Shown: in pieces, positions 1 to 11,756 of the stretch | How positions within the stretch are numbered: the stretch's first letter is position 1 | Layout of the letters: the number at the start of each line of letters is the position of its first letter | Assembly: GCA_028023455.1 (NCBI GenBank) | Contig: JAQFVV010006197.1 | Coordinates: 14,195,254 to 14,259,253 of the forward strand | From: Epiperipatus broadwayi | Taxonomy: Eukaryota > Onychophora > Udeonychophora > Euonychophora > Peripatidae | Direction: 5' to 3' | DNA length: 64,000 bases | Notes under the pieces: generated by a model | Told to the model about the DNA's origin: nothing | Database searches by the model: none | What the model saw: only the letters and a program-made list of their open reading frames with translations | Program-made: the position numbers and the translations under genes

Positions 1-161
1 ATCCGTGTTAAAAACTTTTAATATCAATTTACTGACGTTTCGACTTGATCACACAAGCCATCCACAGAGTTATAAAAAGGTAGAAAGACGGTTGTAGAGG
101 CGCTACAATCACTGGTTTGAATAAAACATTAAAAATCCCACCAATAGCAAAAATGTTAAAT

Positions 162-716
162 TTAAGAATGTTTTTTAAAGAAATCTTTCCAAATAGGAGG
201 AAGTTTGCACGTATCATCTCGCTTATTGATACAATCTGGCCTTTTAAGTATCTCAATGGCTTCTCTGATTTTGCATTGGTAGAGATTATCACATCTGGAT
301 ATGATCCTGGTACTAGAAAAATCTATTTTATGACCTGAATCTATAGTATGGAGTGAGAGTGCTGATGATGATGAGTGTTGTTTAACTGCATTAGCATGCT
401 CATCTCTCCTAACACTGATGCGACGATTACTCATACCTATGTAAGAAGCTTTACAATTTTTACATGAGATTTGATAGACACCATGAGATTCAAGAGGGAT
501 TGAATCCTTAGGCTTGGTTATTATATTGCTGATCTTTTGATGAGCAGAAAATGCTGTATCTATATTATAGCGTTTTAATATACGTCCGATACTGTCTGTA
601 GTTCCTTTTACATATGGAACACAAATCCTAATAGCTGACTTATCATCTTTTTGTTTCCTATTTTGTCTATTTTGGGCTTGAAATAAGGCTTTTTTTATAA
701 TGCAGTTAAACAACAC
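162..716 (-). pseudogene. Penelope-like polyprotein C-terminus with GIY-YIG endonuclease
   Basis: The open frame gives 184 residues with no ATG at its start; the first codon is GTG and the first seven codons read into the opposite palindrome arm. Residues about 30-50 carry the linker PYVKGTTDSIGRILKRYNI, typical of Penelope-like proteins just before the nuclease. The nuclease follows: GVYQI near residue 78, YIGMS near 92, then the Arg and the EH motif in RRDEHANAV. These match the GIY-YIG family, which nicks the target for reverse transcription. The reverse transcriptase domain is absent, so this is a 5'-truncated, non-functional copy. The C-terminus ends naturally with a stop at 162, leaving about 160 bp of 3' UTR. 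Confidence 0.85.
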
Positions 717-974
717 TCATCATCATCAGCACTCTCACTCCATACTATAGATTCAGGTCATAAAATAGATTTTTCTAGTACCAGGATCATATCCAGATGT
801 GATAATCTCTACCAATGCAAAATCAGAGAAGCCATTGAGATACTTAAAAGGCCAGATTGTATCAATAAGCGAGATGATACGTGCAAACTTCCTCCTATTT
901 GGAAAGATTTCTTTAAAAAACATTCTTAAATTTAACATTTTTGCTATTGGTGGGATTTTTAATGTTTTATTCAA
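698..974 (+). pseudogene. Second, inverted copy of the GIY-YIG C-terminal half
   Basis: This plus-strand stretch encodes the same last part of the endonuclease as the left arm, starting at the NAVKQHSSSS region, and lacks the GVY and YIG catalytic core. It is a 5'-truncated fragment and cannot encode a nuclease. Its sequence identity to the left arm implies either a very recent insertion or ongoing gene conversion between the arms. Confidence 0.8.
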
Positions 975-1111
975 ACCAGTGATTGTAGCGCCTCTACAAC
1001 CGTCTTTCTACCTTTTTATAACTCTGTGGATGGCTTGTGTGATCAAGTCGAAACGTCAGTAAATTGATATTAAAAGTTTTTAACACGGATGAACCCGCAA
1101 AATATGTATTT

Positions 1112-1134
1112 TATATATATATATATATATATAT
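1112..1134. repeat. (TA)n microsatellite beside the Penelope pair
   Basis: About eleven TA units lie some 20 bp beyond the right end of the Penelope-like palindrome. They could be part of the target site. Confidence 0.8.
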
Positions 1135-3068
1135 GCATACACCCTTCTATGTTGTTTGCCATGAGAGACACAATTACCTCAATATATTGAACCAGGTGGG
1201 AGAGATTAAAAAATTATTAAATCTTGATCTACTCCAGTTGCACTTTTATTATTGCAGCACACCAGCCCTCCTAGCAGAGAAGTCAAATTCAGGTTAACAA
1301 GACCAATGGCACTTATAACCAGACTGAGGCTATAAAAGTATAAACTGTGGTCACATTTCCAGGCTATAGAACTTCTCAGCTGCTGAATTCAAACCCCTGC
1401 CATCAAAAGCATTTTTATTTGTTTTGAACTAAAACCTCAGGCACCAGGTAATCACAAATTATAATTAGCATGCTTAGACAACAGGTAAACAATTTAGCAC
1501 TTGGTTAATCCCTATCTAGCTTTTTACTTAATTACAGGACATAAAACATATTAGACCGCTTAATGTCTACACTTAATTAAATATTGTCTATTAGTAGCAT
1601 AATTATTTAAAAAGGATTGACCAACATTAATTAGCAAATAAATAATTTATTCTAAGACATTTTGATCAAACCTAAGGCTAAAATATTATAGTAAAGAAAA
1701 TTATATTTTTGTTTCAGGCACACTCTTAATAAATACATTATAATAAAGATTGATTTAATTACACATTATAAATATGAGTACACACACCTAAATATAATTT
1801 ATCACTTAAGAAAAGCTTTTAGTATATATTATGAGAAAACTAAAATACACATACATACTAGAATTCATTATAGATGGTATTTATAGGGAACACTTATTGA
1901 TGATTATAGAAAACACTTAGTTAATTATAGAATTTAAAGATGGCTCTGGCTTTCAAAGTCTAACCAAGTCTTTTTATTCGTTTCAGTTTATGAATTGAAA
2001 TATGAAATTTGCTTAGGATTTTGACACTTGGCACTCCAAAGGATATGACTTCTTGCTCTCTCCTGCTGTATGGATTACCAATTGGTTGGATTTTTGATTT
2101 CAGTAATGTTTTTGCCTCCTGGCTGACTTTGGCTTTCATTGAGATAGACCTTTCCTGACAATTCAGATTATTATGTGGGCATGACTCTTAGGTGGAGGGT
2201 CTCTGGTGTTATGGAGGACCAGGACTGGAGACAGGTCACTTCAGTAACTGCTTAGCATTGCATGGTGTTAGATGATTCTTCAGTGAATATGAAGACACCT
2301 GACTGCATTCTAGGAATTTTGATGACTTTTCACAGCTTTTCTTTGCTGTAACTTTTTCATGGCAGTAATACAAATTTTAATCTTAACAATTGCTGCAAAT
2401 CAAGAGTCAATTAATAATGATGAATAGATTTTCAGTCCTTTTATGCAAGTCCTTATTGTTTCTCTGGTTATCACTTCCATCTAGTTTAATTAATTTGCAA
2501 ATTTTACTAATTACATTCTCATTGTTTTTTTAATCTGCATACTTGTTTAGATTAATCTCGCCTTTGGATAAGATATTGTCTGAAATTATTTCCCATTGTT
2601 TTCATTTATAGTTACTGTTCCCATTTTTTTTTGTTTATCATCCTAGCAATCTTTGAGTGGATTTAAGCTTATATTATACACTTTCTTTTTATCTATTTTA
2701 ATTCAACTTTCATTTCTTTACACACATACTTTATCTTTTTATTTTCTTTACATAAATGAAAAGAGAGAGCTATAGTTTTTAAGTCTTTTATTTAGTTAAC
2801 TCTTCCTCAGCTCTGTCTGCTAATCCATGTCAATGGCTTTAGGTTGCTCAAAATTGGCACTTTTTGAGCTACGGTACTGTTTTTATATTTGTTTGAAAGC
2901 TTTCAAAAAGTCCTGTAAGATGCTGCCCTCTCTTGAATTATTTTACAAGTAAAAAATCAATATATGTGATGTTGAAAGTCTAACAAAAGGAGGGGACAAT
3001 TCATTCTAAATGCTGATTGGCTGATGATTATTTGGTCAAAAAAGATCACCGATAAATAATTTTCATGA
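1135..3068. other. Non-coding AT-rich stretch, no gene recognised
   Basis: No protein family or RNA gene is recognisable in any frame. The 2000-2340 part is somewhat richer in G+C than its surroundings, but its translations are short and match nothing I know. Confidence 0.5.
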
Positions 3069-3470
3069 CTGAAAATAAAAATATATGTTTTAGAGTGTTT
3101 TTTAATTATTTTTCATACATATTATAAATTATTTTTATAAAATATGCTGAAAATATAGTTATTTTACAAAAATAGTAAGATTTTATTAAAAAATTGTATA
3201 CTTTCCACGAATGTAAATTGAAAAAGAAACCAGTGAATAGCTATAATTTTGAGATCCTGTCAAAAGTGTGGATTGCCTCAAGCTGTTTATTTGATTTTCA
3301 AACAAAAATTAATGTTTTAGAATATTTTTCTGGCATTTATTTACATATTATAATGTATTTTGGTAAATTATGCTGAAAATATAATTATTTTTAGAAAAAT
3401 GGTATTTTACTAAAAAAATTTTAACTTTTATAATAACGTAAATTGAGGAGGGAAATCAATGATGTTTGCA
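3069..3470. repeat. Divergent tandem duplication, unit about 228 bp
   Basis: The sequence from about 3072 (ATATATGTTTTAGAGTGTTT) recurs from about 3300 (TTAATGTTTTAGAATATTTT). The order of matching blocks is the same through TATGCTGAAAATATA and GTAAATTGA. The copies differ by many substitutions and small indels, so the duplication is old. Confidence 0.7.
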
Positions 3471-4635
3471 TCACTTGTAATTTGCTACGATCTTTTTTGT
3501 TTATTTTTTCCGCTATCGAATATTTTTATAATTATAAATAAAAATTTATTTTTGAAAAAACTTTCATTTACCTTCATACCCTGACAAATTATTAATATAC
3601 TTTTTACAAATGAAACTAAAATGAATATAATATTAAAAGATGAATATATTTTTATGGCTGAGTTTGTTAATTGACTAATCAAACTTTAGAATTTTTAAAT
3701 CACTCCAATAATAAATTGTACAATTTAAGAGCAGTTAAATGGTTAAGTGTATTCCCCTTTCCCTACTCACTCTATAACCACTATATGTTTTTCTTTTTTT
3801 TAAAAAAATAAAATGATGCAGCACTTTGTCTTTTGGTGACCTGCATTTCAAAAGAGAGTTAGAAATAAAAAAAATTTAATTCTTTCTAAATTATATTTCT
3901 TTCTTAAACCCTTTCTACATCATATTTCTATTTTTTAAAAATTTTACTTATTTCTTTTAATAAACTTTACTCCAATTATTTAATGATAAAATGCTCCCAC
4001 AGTGTTTCTATGTTTTTAAAATCTCTTTTTTAAAATTTTTAATTATATGTTTTCCATATAAATATTACAAATTATGTGATGCTATTCAAAGTGTAAATGC
4101 GTATATACAAAGTAAAAGCCATATTATTCGTTATTTTGCCTTTAGCACATTGCAACTTTATTTTGTATAAGAAATTTGTAAAATCACCTTTAATTCACTC
4201 AAATATACAAAAAAAATTTGATAAGCAGTCACTTATGATATCAAAGACATTGGATTTTGACTCATGGAAGGGAATTATGAAGTTCTATATTTGGCCCATT
4301 GTTTATATTTAACAGATAATGATGTTAAAATTTTAGAGCTTTTAGGATAAGAAGATGGAAAATATACCTGCGAGAAAAGTTCATTCATCTCCCAGTTTAA
4401 GACCAGAAAGTCAAATTCTATAGACCTTTTTCTGGGTCATCTCAATTTAATCATAAAGATAACTAGAAGTGAAGATATTGGGAACACATTCAAAAGGGAA
4501 TACCTCATATCATTGTCATAATCAATTAGAAACCCAAATTAGTCATATGGATCTTAACTCAGTTCAGTATCAGTATATTTTGGTGAATTTGATTTTTAAT
4601 AATCATAATCGCCAAATCCTTTGACTACGATGGTA
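3471..4635. other. Non-coding AT-rich stretch
   Basis: Only short open frames of low-complexity composition are present. Nothing is recognised. Confidence 0.5.
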
Positions 4636-5359
4636 TTAAACTAACAAAATGTCACATGATCACCATTTTCTATGTTTATACAAGCTGTTATTAACAGTAA
4701 AAAACTCACCATACAGTAGTGCCACCCAGTGCAAGCCTTAGTATTTAATGGATGCAGGAAGATTTGTGCATAAAATCCCCATCTAGCACCTACTTATCAA
4801 TATTTGCAGACTGGGTTCTGTTGGAGAGTTGCAGTAGATCCTTAAATCTATGTGTAGTGCTCTTTTATTCAATGCTCCTCTGATGAATGCCACAAGCTAG
4901 AAATTAGTCTGGGGATATTAACTGAGTAGGTGCTAGATGGGGGACTTTTTGCTCTAAATTTTCTACATTCATTGATTACTGAGGCTTGCACTGGGTGTCA
5001 AGACTATATGGAGAGTTTGTTACTGTTGGAATTAAACTACTATAATATCATGTGATCACCATTTTAGTTTGGGCTTATAGCTTTATAGTTAATTAAAAAG
5101 ATTAAAGGTGACTGTTGGAATGATGCATTAAATTCAAAGATCTAGGTGCAGTGCTCTTAGATCCAAGGTTCTTCACTGATGAAATAAGCTAGGAACAAGT
5201 CTGGGGATATTGGATGAATAGGCACTTGATAGAGATTTTAATGCTCTAACCTTCTAACATCCATTAATTACCATGGCTTCCATTAGGATGCAGTATTGTA
5301 TGGAAAAAGTTGTTATTGTGTTAACAGTTTGTGTATCATGTGATGTTATAGTGGTTTAA
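4636..5359. mobile_element. Compound inverted-repeat (MITE-like) element with TTAA flanks
   Basis: TTAA occurs at 4636-4639, 5032-5035 and 5356-5359. After the first two it is followed by related sequences (ACTAACAAAATGTCACATGA and ACTACTATAATATCATGTGA). Before the third lies the inverted match, reverse complement ACCACTATAACATCACATGA. In the left unit, 4693-4793 pairs with about 4925-5026 as a roughly 100-bp imperfect inverted repeat (CACCCAGTGCAAGCCT versus AGGCTTGCACTGGGTG). The body of the right unit (about 5110-5330) is a direct, divergent copy of about 4815-5020; both carry TCTGGGGATATT. No open reading frame is present, so this is non-autonomous. TTAA flanks suggest a piggyBac-like target, but the termini do not begin with the usual CCC, so the class is uncertain. 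Confidence 0.6.
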
Positions 5360-6288
5360 TATTGAAATCAGTGGGTATAATGCACATGTCTTAAAAGCAA
5401 TTCTTCAAATCTTTTTAAAATTTAATTTATTCTAATTTTTATCATCACAGATGATTAGAGTCAGCTAATGAGATTATTTTAATGTCAATTTGTATTCCAT
5501 TAATATCAATAATAAATGTTAGTAAAATATTGACTTGTTTTTTTATTATTATTATTTTTAAGTATCATTAATCAAAGATAGTTGAAGAGTGAATCACTTA
5601 GTGTCTAAAGAAATTTCACATTTTGTATATTTAAAATGTTAATTATTCTCAACCAAAGCTGCAATTACTCAAAAACTTTAATTTTTCTATCTTAAACAAG
5701 CAGAAAAAAAAAAAAAAAAACTTTTTAAAGATTTTTATTGTTCTATAAGAATTGTACTTTTATGAAATTGTCATAATTTACAATTCACAATTTGCCTAGT
5801 ACACAACATTTTACATCTTATTTAAAAATGAGCTGAGTGCTTAAATGCTGTCAACTCTATCATATACAAATGAAATCACATTTGTATTCATCATCTCGTC
5901 TTTTTACACTTCCCTGTGTCATATGACTTTTTTTTTTGCAAAGGTTTAGTGATTATAATATTTATTGAATCTCTCTAAGCAGTCATCTTGGAGAGAATTT
6001 TCGTATCAAATTGAATTATCATTGCAAGTTTTTAAGTCAAGATATTATTGAATTCTTTCTGCAGATCGTTTGCCAATAACTTTACCATGGACAGGTAATT
6101 GAGGATGATGACTTCTTTTTATTTCTCCATTATATTCAATACATTGCACATAGATTTCTTTACATCAGGTTTATGTTTGCATTAGTTTGTTGTTGTTTAT
6201 TTTTCTCAGAAGTACTTCATTCATCATTTTGTCAATACTCTATGAAAGACTAACATTTTGAGTGTACATTCTTTATTTATAGTTTAAC
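5360..6288. other. Non-coding AT-rich stretch
   Basis: No gene is seen. A run of 18 A residues lies at about 5703-5720. Confidence 0.5.
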
Positions 6289-6720
6289 TTTTGACATCAT
6301 ATAATTATATTATGAAGAATGCTTCTCTGTAAACTTTTATTACAAGATTTTCTATAATGTTCCACAAACTATATATTTTTTCAAGTTAAAATTAGACTTA
6401 TATAAGCCATTTTATTAGTTATAAACAAAAAAAAATTTCTATTCTTTTTTTTTTCTATTTCCAAAGACATCCTTATTTAATCCCTTTTTTATTATTATCA
6501 GTGGTTCACCTTTTGATATCAAATAGCTATATCATGAAGAATACTTCTCTATCAACATTTATTATAAGTTTTTCTATAATGTTCACAAACTTGATATCTT
6601 TCAGATTTTTCTAAGCTATTTTATTAGCTATAAATACTTGTTTGGATGAAATAAAAATTTATTTTCCTTTCTTCTTACTGCTGCCAAAGTCATCACTATT
6701 TAAATTTTTTTATTTGTCAG
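6289..6720. repeat. Divergent tandem duplication, unit about 222 bp
   Basis: TTTTGACATCATATAATTAT at 6289 recurs as TTTTGATATCAAATAGCTAT at 6511. The blocks ATGAAGAATRCTTCTCT and TTTTCTATAATGTT follow in the same order. Both copies end in a T-rich tract with a CAAAG(A/T)CATC block. Confidence 0.7.
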
Positions 6721-8378
6721 GAGGATACTGAATGCAAATTTAGTCTTGCATCCATTTTCTCATTTTTATAATATACCATTTTACTGTTATCTCTTTATTT
6801 TTATAGTTATACATCATGTTTTATTACCATATATTGCAATAGTAAATGATCATAAAGTTATTTTACGAAGATTAATTCAAGGAAACATGTGTGTGTGTGT
6901 GTTTGTATTTTGTTATTACACAAATTCACTTTGCAAGTGCTGTTTTTGAAAACAAGCATTCTTTTACTATAAGAGTGTTTCAATAAATGTACAAATGATA
7001 ACTAATCGTTGTTTATTAGATTAGAAATTATCAGATTTTCTTTAATATTAGATACAAACATAAATTTCAAATATATGTTTTTATTACTAATATTCTGTAA
7101 CAGAAAGAATGCATCTCAAAATAGTACTATATGTATTTTTTAAATATATATATAGTAAAAAAAAAAAGAAAATATATTTCAAAAAGAAAATAAGAGTTAT
7201 GCATATATACATTTTCAATCCATATTTATACTAACAATTTATGATAACCAGATAATAATTGATTGGCCAAAACTAACAATTGTGTGCTTAGTTTTTAATC
7301 TTTGGCCCATTTTTTGTCCCATGAATATGTAGCATAAAATGAACTTTAAGTTATTACATATCTAATTAGCTAGAAAATAAAAAATTATGACACATCAATA
7401 TTCTTATTCTAGAGGCAAGGGAAAGACAATTCATATATTTATCCTGGTGGAAACATAACTAAGAATTGTCTTGGAAAAAAGTGAGAATCTGAAGTAATAT
7501 CGCTGCATTAAAACTTTATCCCTAAACCTGTCAAATTGTAACACTATTTTAATGACTCTATAGGACAATTACTATGCTTTATATAAATATGATGGAACCA
7601 GCTTTTTTACAGAAAAAAAATCCATTACTGCTATTCATAAATCCTTTAAAAATTATCATATGTGCTAAAATAAATATTTGTTTAGAATCATTGGGAAAGG
7701 AATCAGATAAACAGGAAAATAGTTTAATATTTCATATAAGTGTATATTTTGTATAATGAATTCTATTATACTTTTATTTTAAAAAATACATGTAACCTAT
7801 TGTTGTACTCATTTAAAAAATGGCAAAAATGTTGGTACTTCATTAAAAGTAAAATATCCAAATCAATTGTATATCAATCAGTCTGCAAAAATGAGAAAGT
7901 AATGATATAGGCTAATATAAAATTTGCATTGGATTTACTAGGAATGAAGAAATAGTAAAAGTATGTTTCCAATTGAATATTCTATTAATTCTCAAACTTA
8001 ATATAGGAATGTCGACATGAAGGCCAATGTGCTGGAATGAATATTTCAATGGTATAATCCTTTGTATTTAATCAGCATTCTAAGAAAACACAGACTGTTT
8101 AACAAATGAGATCAAAAATAATAATGTTACACTTCAACCCTTAAGTAAAATTAGTTTTTCTTTATGTTGCTTTTTGCTACAAAATAATTCTACAATTTAA
8201 TTTGTAATTAAGATAATTATATTTGCATTCTTATTATGAGTTTATATTTTTTTAATAAAAATGAAGATTATGTAAACAAGAATTAAATATTAAAGTATAC
8301 ATATATGAGTACTAAAATAAATTGATAAAAAATCAAGTCAGATGTCATATGACCTAATTTTAATAAAGCTCGTATTTA
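6721..8378. other. Non-coding AT-rich stretch with a short (TG)n
   Basis: No gene is recognised. A short (TG)n tract lies at about 6887-6902. Confidence 0.5.
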
Positions 8379-8891
8379 CAAATGTTATATATAGAGTACG
8401 TAAAAACAAACTCTTAACAAGCTTTAAAAAATACCCTCAACCCCAGACCGTGGTTTCTGCATCTAGCGTCGTCAGTGAGGTGTTAGGGATTAAAAATACT
8501 AGAACTAGTCTAGCATTTTATCAATGCCTAACTATTGAGAAGAAAATCTGAAACTTTCAGACATTTAAATGTCCAAAAATCCAGCTATCTAACTCAAATA
8601 GCCATATGGGACTGAACTAAATTCAGATACACCATATATTAATAGCTCTAGCAATATAAAATTGCCAAAGCCTTAATAGCAAAAACTGGATTTTTGGACA
8701 TTTAAATGTCTGAAAGTTTCAGATTTTCTTCTCAATAGTTAGGCATTGATAAAATGCTAGACTAGTTCTAGTATTTTTAATCCCTAACATCTCACTGACA
8801 ACGCTAGATGCAGAAACCGTGGTCTGGGGTTGAGGATATTTTTTAAAGCTTGTTAAGAGTTTGTTTTTATGTACTCTATATATAACATTTG
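8379..8891. mobile_element. Fold-back element, about 205-bp inverted arms
   Basis: Bases 8379-8584 pair with 8686-8891 in inverted orientation, with only a few mismatches (for example GTGAGGTGTTAGGG against CCCTAACATCTCAC). A loop of about 101 bp separates them. The outer ends read CAAATGTTATATATAGAGTA and its complement. No protein is encoded. The size and long terminal inverted repeats fit a non-autonomous DNA transposon. I could not define a clean target-site duplication, so the superfamily is open. Confidence 0.75.
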
Positions 8892-10829
8892 AGTATTAAA
8901 ATAATATGTTCTTAAAACACTAATCCATATTTATGCAAAACTGAATAGTTCTGTATTTGTTTTAAAAAGTTGCAATAAGGAAAGGATAAACAATATCTTT
9001 CAGATCATTGTCATTAATATTAGAATGGGATTTTTTATTATTTATTATATGAATCTATTCATCATTCAGATTTTCAATTGGATGGATGGTTGAAGAGTTG
9101 GTGTTTGGAGTAGATTGATGCCTGTACATTAAAGTAGGAAGATTGGCTATCTTAATATATATCTGAGCACTTATAGCATATATATGTAGAGATGGTAATC
9201 TGGACCAACTGATGATTGCTGGTTTAGCATGAAATACATATATGGGTGATTATTTATTTTTTCGGCATATATGTGTTCAAGTGTATCAGTGTTATGAGAT
9301 AGAGTGGAGAGTGGTGGGCCATGTGAATGTCTGTGCTCATATACCCTATATATTAAAATTTAATTAATTTCTGTTGAAAAAAAGCTAAAAAAAACTTTAA
9401 GCCTGGTCACTTTTTTTAAGTGTATGCTTGTATCAAAAAAGTGTATTCCAAATTTTTATTAAAATAATAAAACAGTATATGGTTTTAGACTCAAGCTGGA
9501 TCTTAACTTTACCATTAGCTATATTACTAATTGGGTAAATTAAAGCTGTATTGTTAACTGAGAAAGATTTAGGATCATCATTTATGTATTTCTACTTGTT
9601 AGTGCTAGGGGAAAAATAATGTAGTGACAATTAATTATGTTTAATAATCTATATTTTATTTTACAATATTTGTCTCCATTACCTCTGCATCAGAGGAAAA
9701 AATATAAAACTTCAATAAACTAATATGCCTCTCACAACTCCAGCCTGATTGCAATTGATTTCTTCAAATATAGGGGGAAAAACTGACTAAACAAACATAA
9801 CTATTTTTAAGGATACAACAATTAAAAATACTGTAAACAAGTCTTTAATATCAAATATTTTTCAAGTGGAAATGAATATCATCTGACTATTTAAACATAT
9901 ATTTAAACACTTATTAGATTTTACTTTCTAAAGAAAATAGTATTAATAATTTATAATTGTAAGAAATCTTAAATTTCACTTAATAGAGGATATATGTTTC
10001 TTGATATTTGAAGGATTTTTATCACATTCTCATGATCAATCTCATAACCACTCATAACCTTTTGTTATGAATGGTTTAACAAACTCATAATGGCAACTAA
10101 TAAATGTTGATTTACACCTGAAAGACACTGAAAAGATTAGAGCAAAAGAAGCAAAATTTTTTTAAATCAAAATGTGTCTCCCAAAGATCACAAATTTGTT
10201 GACAATGTATAATTTTTTTTAATAAGTAAAAGAAATAAAAATGAAATAAATTTTTATGAAATTCAATTTATAAGCTGTCTTTTCTATACAAGCTTGGTGG
10301 ATGTAGAAACACTATTTAATAGTGCTGCAGCAATAGTCTTTGTATGTCAAATTTATAAACTGAATATTAAAATTAAGGTCAACAGAGCCATGAAGTTATT
10401 AATGAGCTTGAACTTTCTATTTTATATTCAACAGGAATGAAGCTGACAAATTGTATCTGGAGTTTCTGAAAAATGTAGGAAACAAAAGTTAACAAAATTA
10501 TTTACCAACATTGTACATACTGAAACAATCCAAAACATTTGGTATAAAAATCAAGTTATAGTAATCTTAAATTTTAACAAACCTAATAATTATCCAAAAA
10601 AATTACAACTTATTGTCATTATGTATTTTTTTTTTTTACAGCTCTATGGAAAAATTATTTTATTTCAATAGTAAACTGTTTTAAATGTGTTTTATTTTAA
10701 ATCGTTCACATTAAAAATTATTTTCAAAGTAAAAACTGATGCAGCCTTTTCTTTTTAATTTGAATCCAGCTGATGACTCTAAACAAAATATTTTAATATT
10801 CTTAAAAAAAGTTTTAAATGTAGAATAAC
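8892..10829. other. Non-coding AT-rich stretch
   Basis: Nothing is recognised. The 9050-9340 part is slightly G-rich but has no usable frame. Confidence 0.5.
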
Positions 10830-11130
10830 CATTTATTTATTTGACCAAATGCCTTCCTATAAAAAAATTCAGTGTAATTTTAAATAAGAATTGTAACAAA
10901 TATAAAACTTTTAGAATAACCTTTCCCATTCACTTTATTTAATATTTTCATCGATAATTTTCTAAAAACAAGAAAAAATTTATCTGTGTTGATAACATGA
11001 TCATATCCTCCTAAATAAAAATATTTCATAGAAACAGAAGAACAATGTGAATATACAGATTATGGAAATCTTTTCTTAAAATTAATGTGATATCTGTAAT
11101 AAAAGACTAAAACATTACCTCTTCCACACT
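10830..11130 (+). pseudogene. Decayed LINE fragment, same family as 37.5-38.6 kb
   Basis: The nucleotide sequence from about 10835 (TTATTTATTTGACCAAATGC) aligns with the segment starting near 37502 (TTAATTTATTTGACAAAATG). The alignment continues through the block that in the better copy encodes the pre-active-site part of a reverse transcriptase. All frames are interrupted, so this is a remnant. The match is by eye and its ends are approximate. Confidence 0.5.
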
Positions 11131-11756
11131 TCTTGTGAGTGACTTTGACTAAATCATACTCTAATCTATTGTCTTCATCTATTAAACGTCATTTCTTAAA
11201 TTATTTTTGTGAATAATCTTTTTGAAAATCTGGTTACTACTTTTGATGGAAAATAGCTGAGAAAAGCCTTTTTTAAAAAATCATTTTTATATTTTATGTG
11301 CTGAATGCAGTTTCTGTTTCTGAATAAATCTTTAAATATCTTTCATGTATTTGCCTATTAAACTTTAAAAGACAAATCACATTAGACTAAGTGTATAAAA
11401 AATGTTAAATTAATCAGAATTTTTCATTTACTATGAATACTTTGATTATGAAACAACATATTTAATATGTCTCAGAAATATTTTTTTAAACATCAAATGG
11501 ATTTTAGGTATACTGATTATATTCAAAACTGTATTATATATATAAAACTAAAACTATAAAAATAAATTGGTGTAATATAATCCTTTGTATATACATGCAC
11601 CAACCTGCTAATATATATATATCATTAAAAAAGTCAACAATTAAACAACACCAATATCAATAACAATCAACAATTTCAAACTGTTGTCAAGGCAACCTCC
11701 TTTTAACAATAAAGACTAATCAATCATTCTCTATTTAAGAGGGGAATATTGAATTT
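11131..11756. other. Non-coding AT-rich stretch
   Basis: No gene is recognised. It forms the 3' flank of the minus-strand RTE copy. Confidence 0.45.

Larger units (their letters stand above)
1..1090. mobile_element. Head-to-head pair of Penelope-like element 3' ends (palindrome)
   Basis: Bases 1-393 are the reverse complement of 698-1090. The stretches I compared base by base (1-120 and 361-393) are identical, and the 73- and 87-codon frames across the arms translate identically on both sides. A 304-bp spacer (394-697) separates the arms. The minus-strand copy runs from about 697 to 1 and the plus-strand copy from 698 to 1090. Both are 5'-truncated and keep the same 3' end. Penelope-like elements are known for inverted or tandem partial copies. 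The outer boundary may extend left of base 1. On the right the homology stops at 1090, shortly before a (TA)n tract. Confidence 0.85.

Noticed and set aside
1340-1410. GAATTCAAACCCC resembling a Pol III B-box
   Set aside because: No convincing A-box or retroposon boundary; too weak to call a SINE.
4097-4312. 71-codon frame starting MRIYKVKAILF
   Set aside because: Chance frame in AT-rich DNA; low complexity and no homologous pattern recognised.
8342-8551. 69-codon frame
   Set aside because: It is contained in one arm of the fold-back element.
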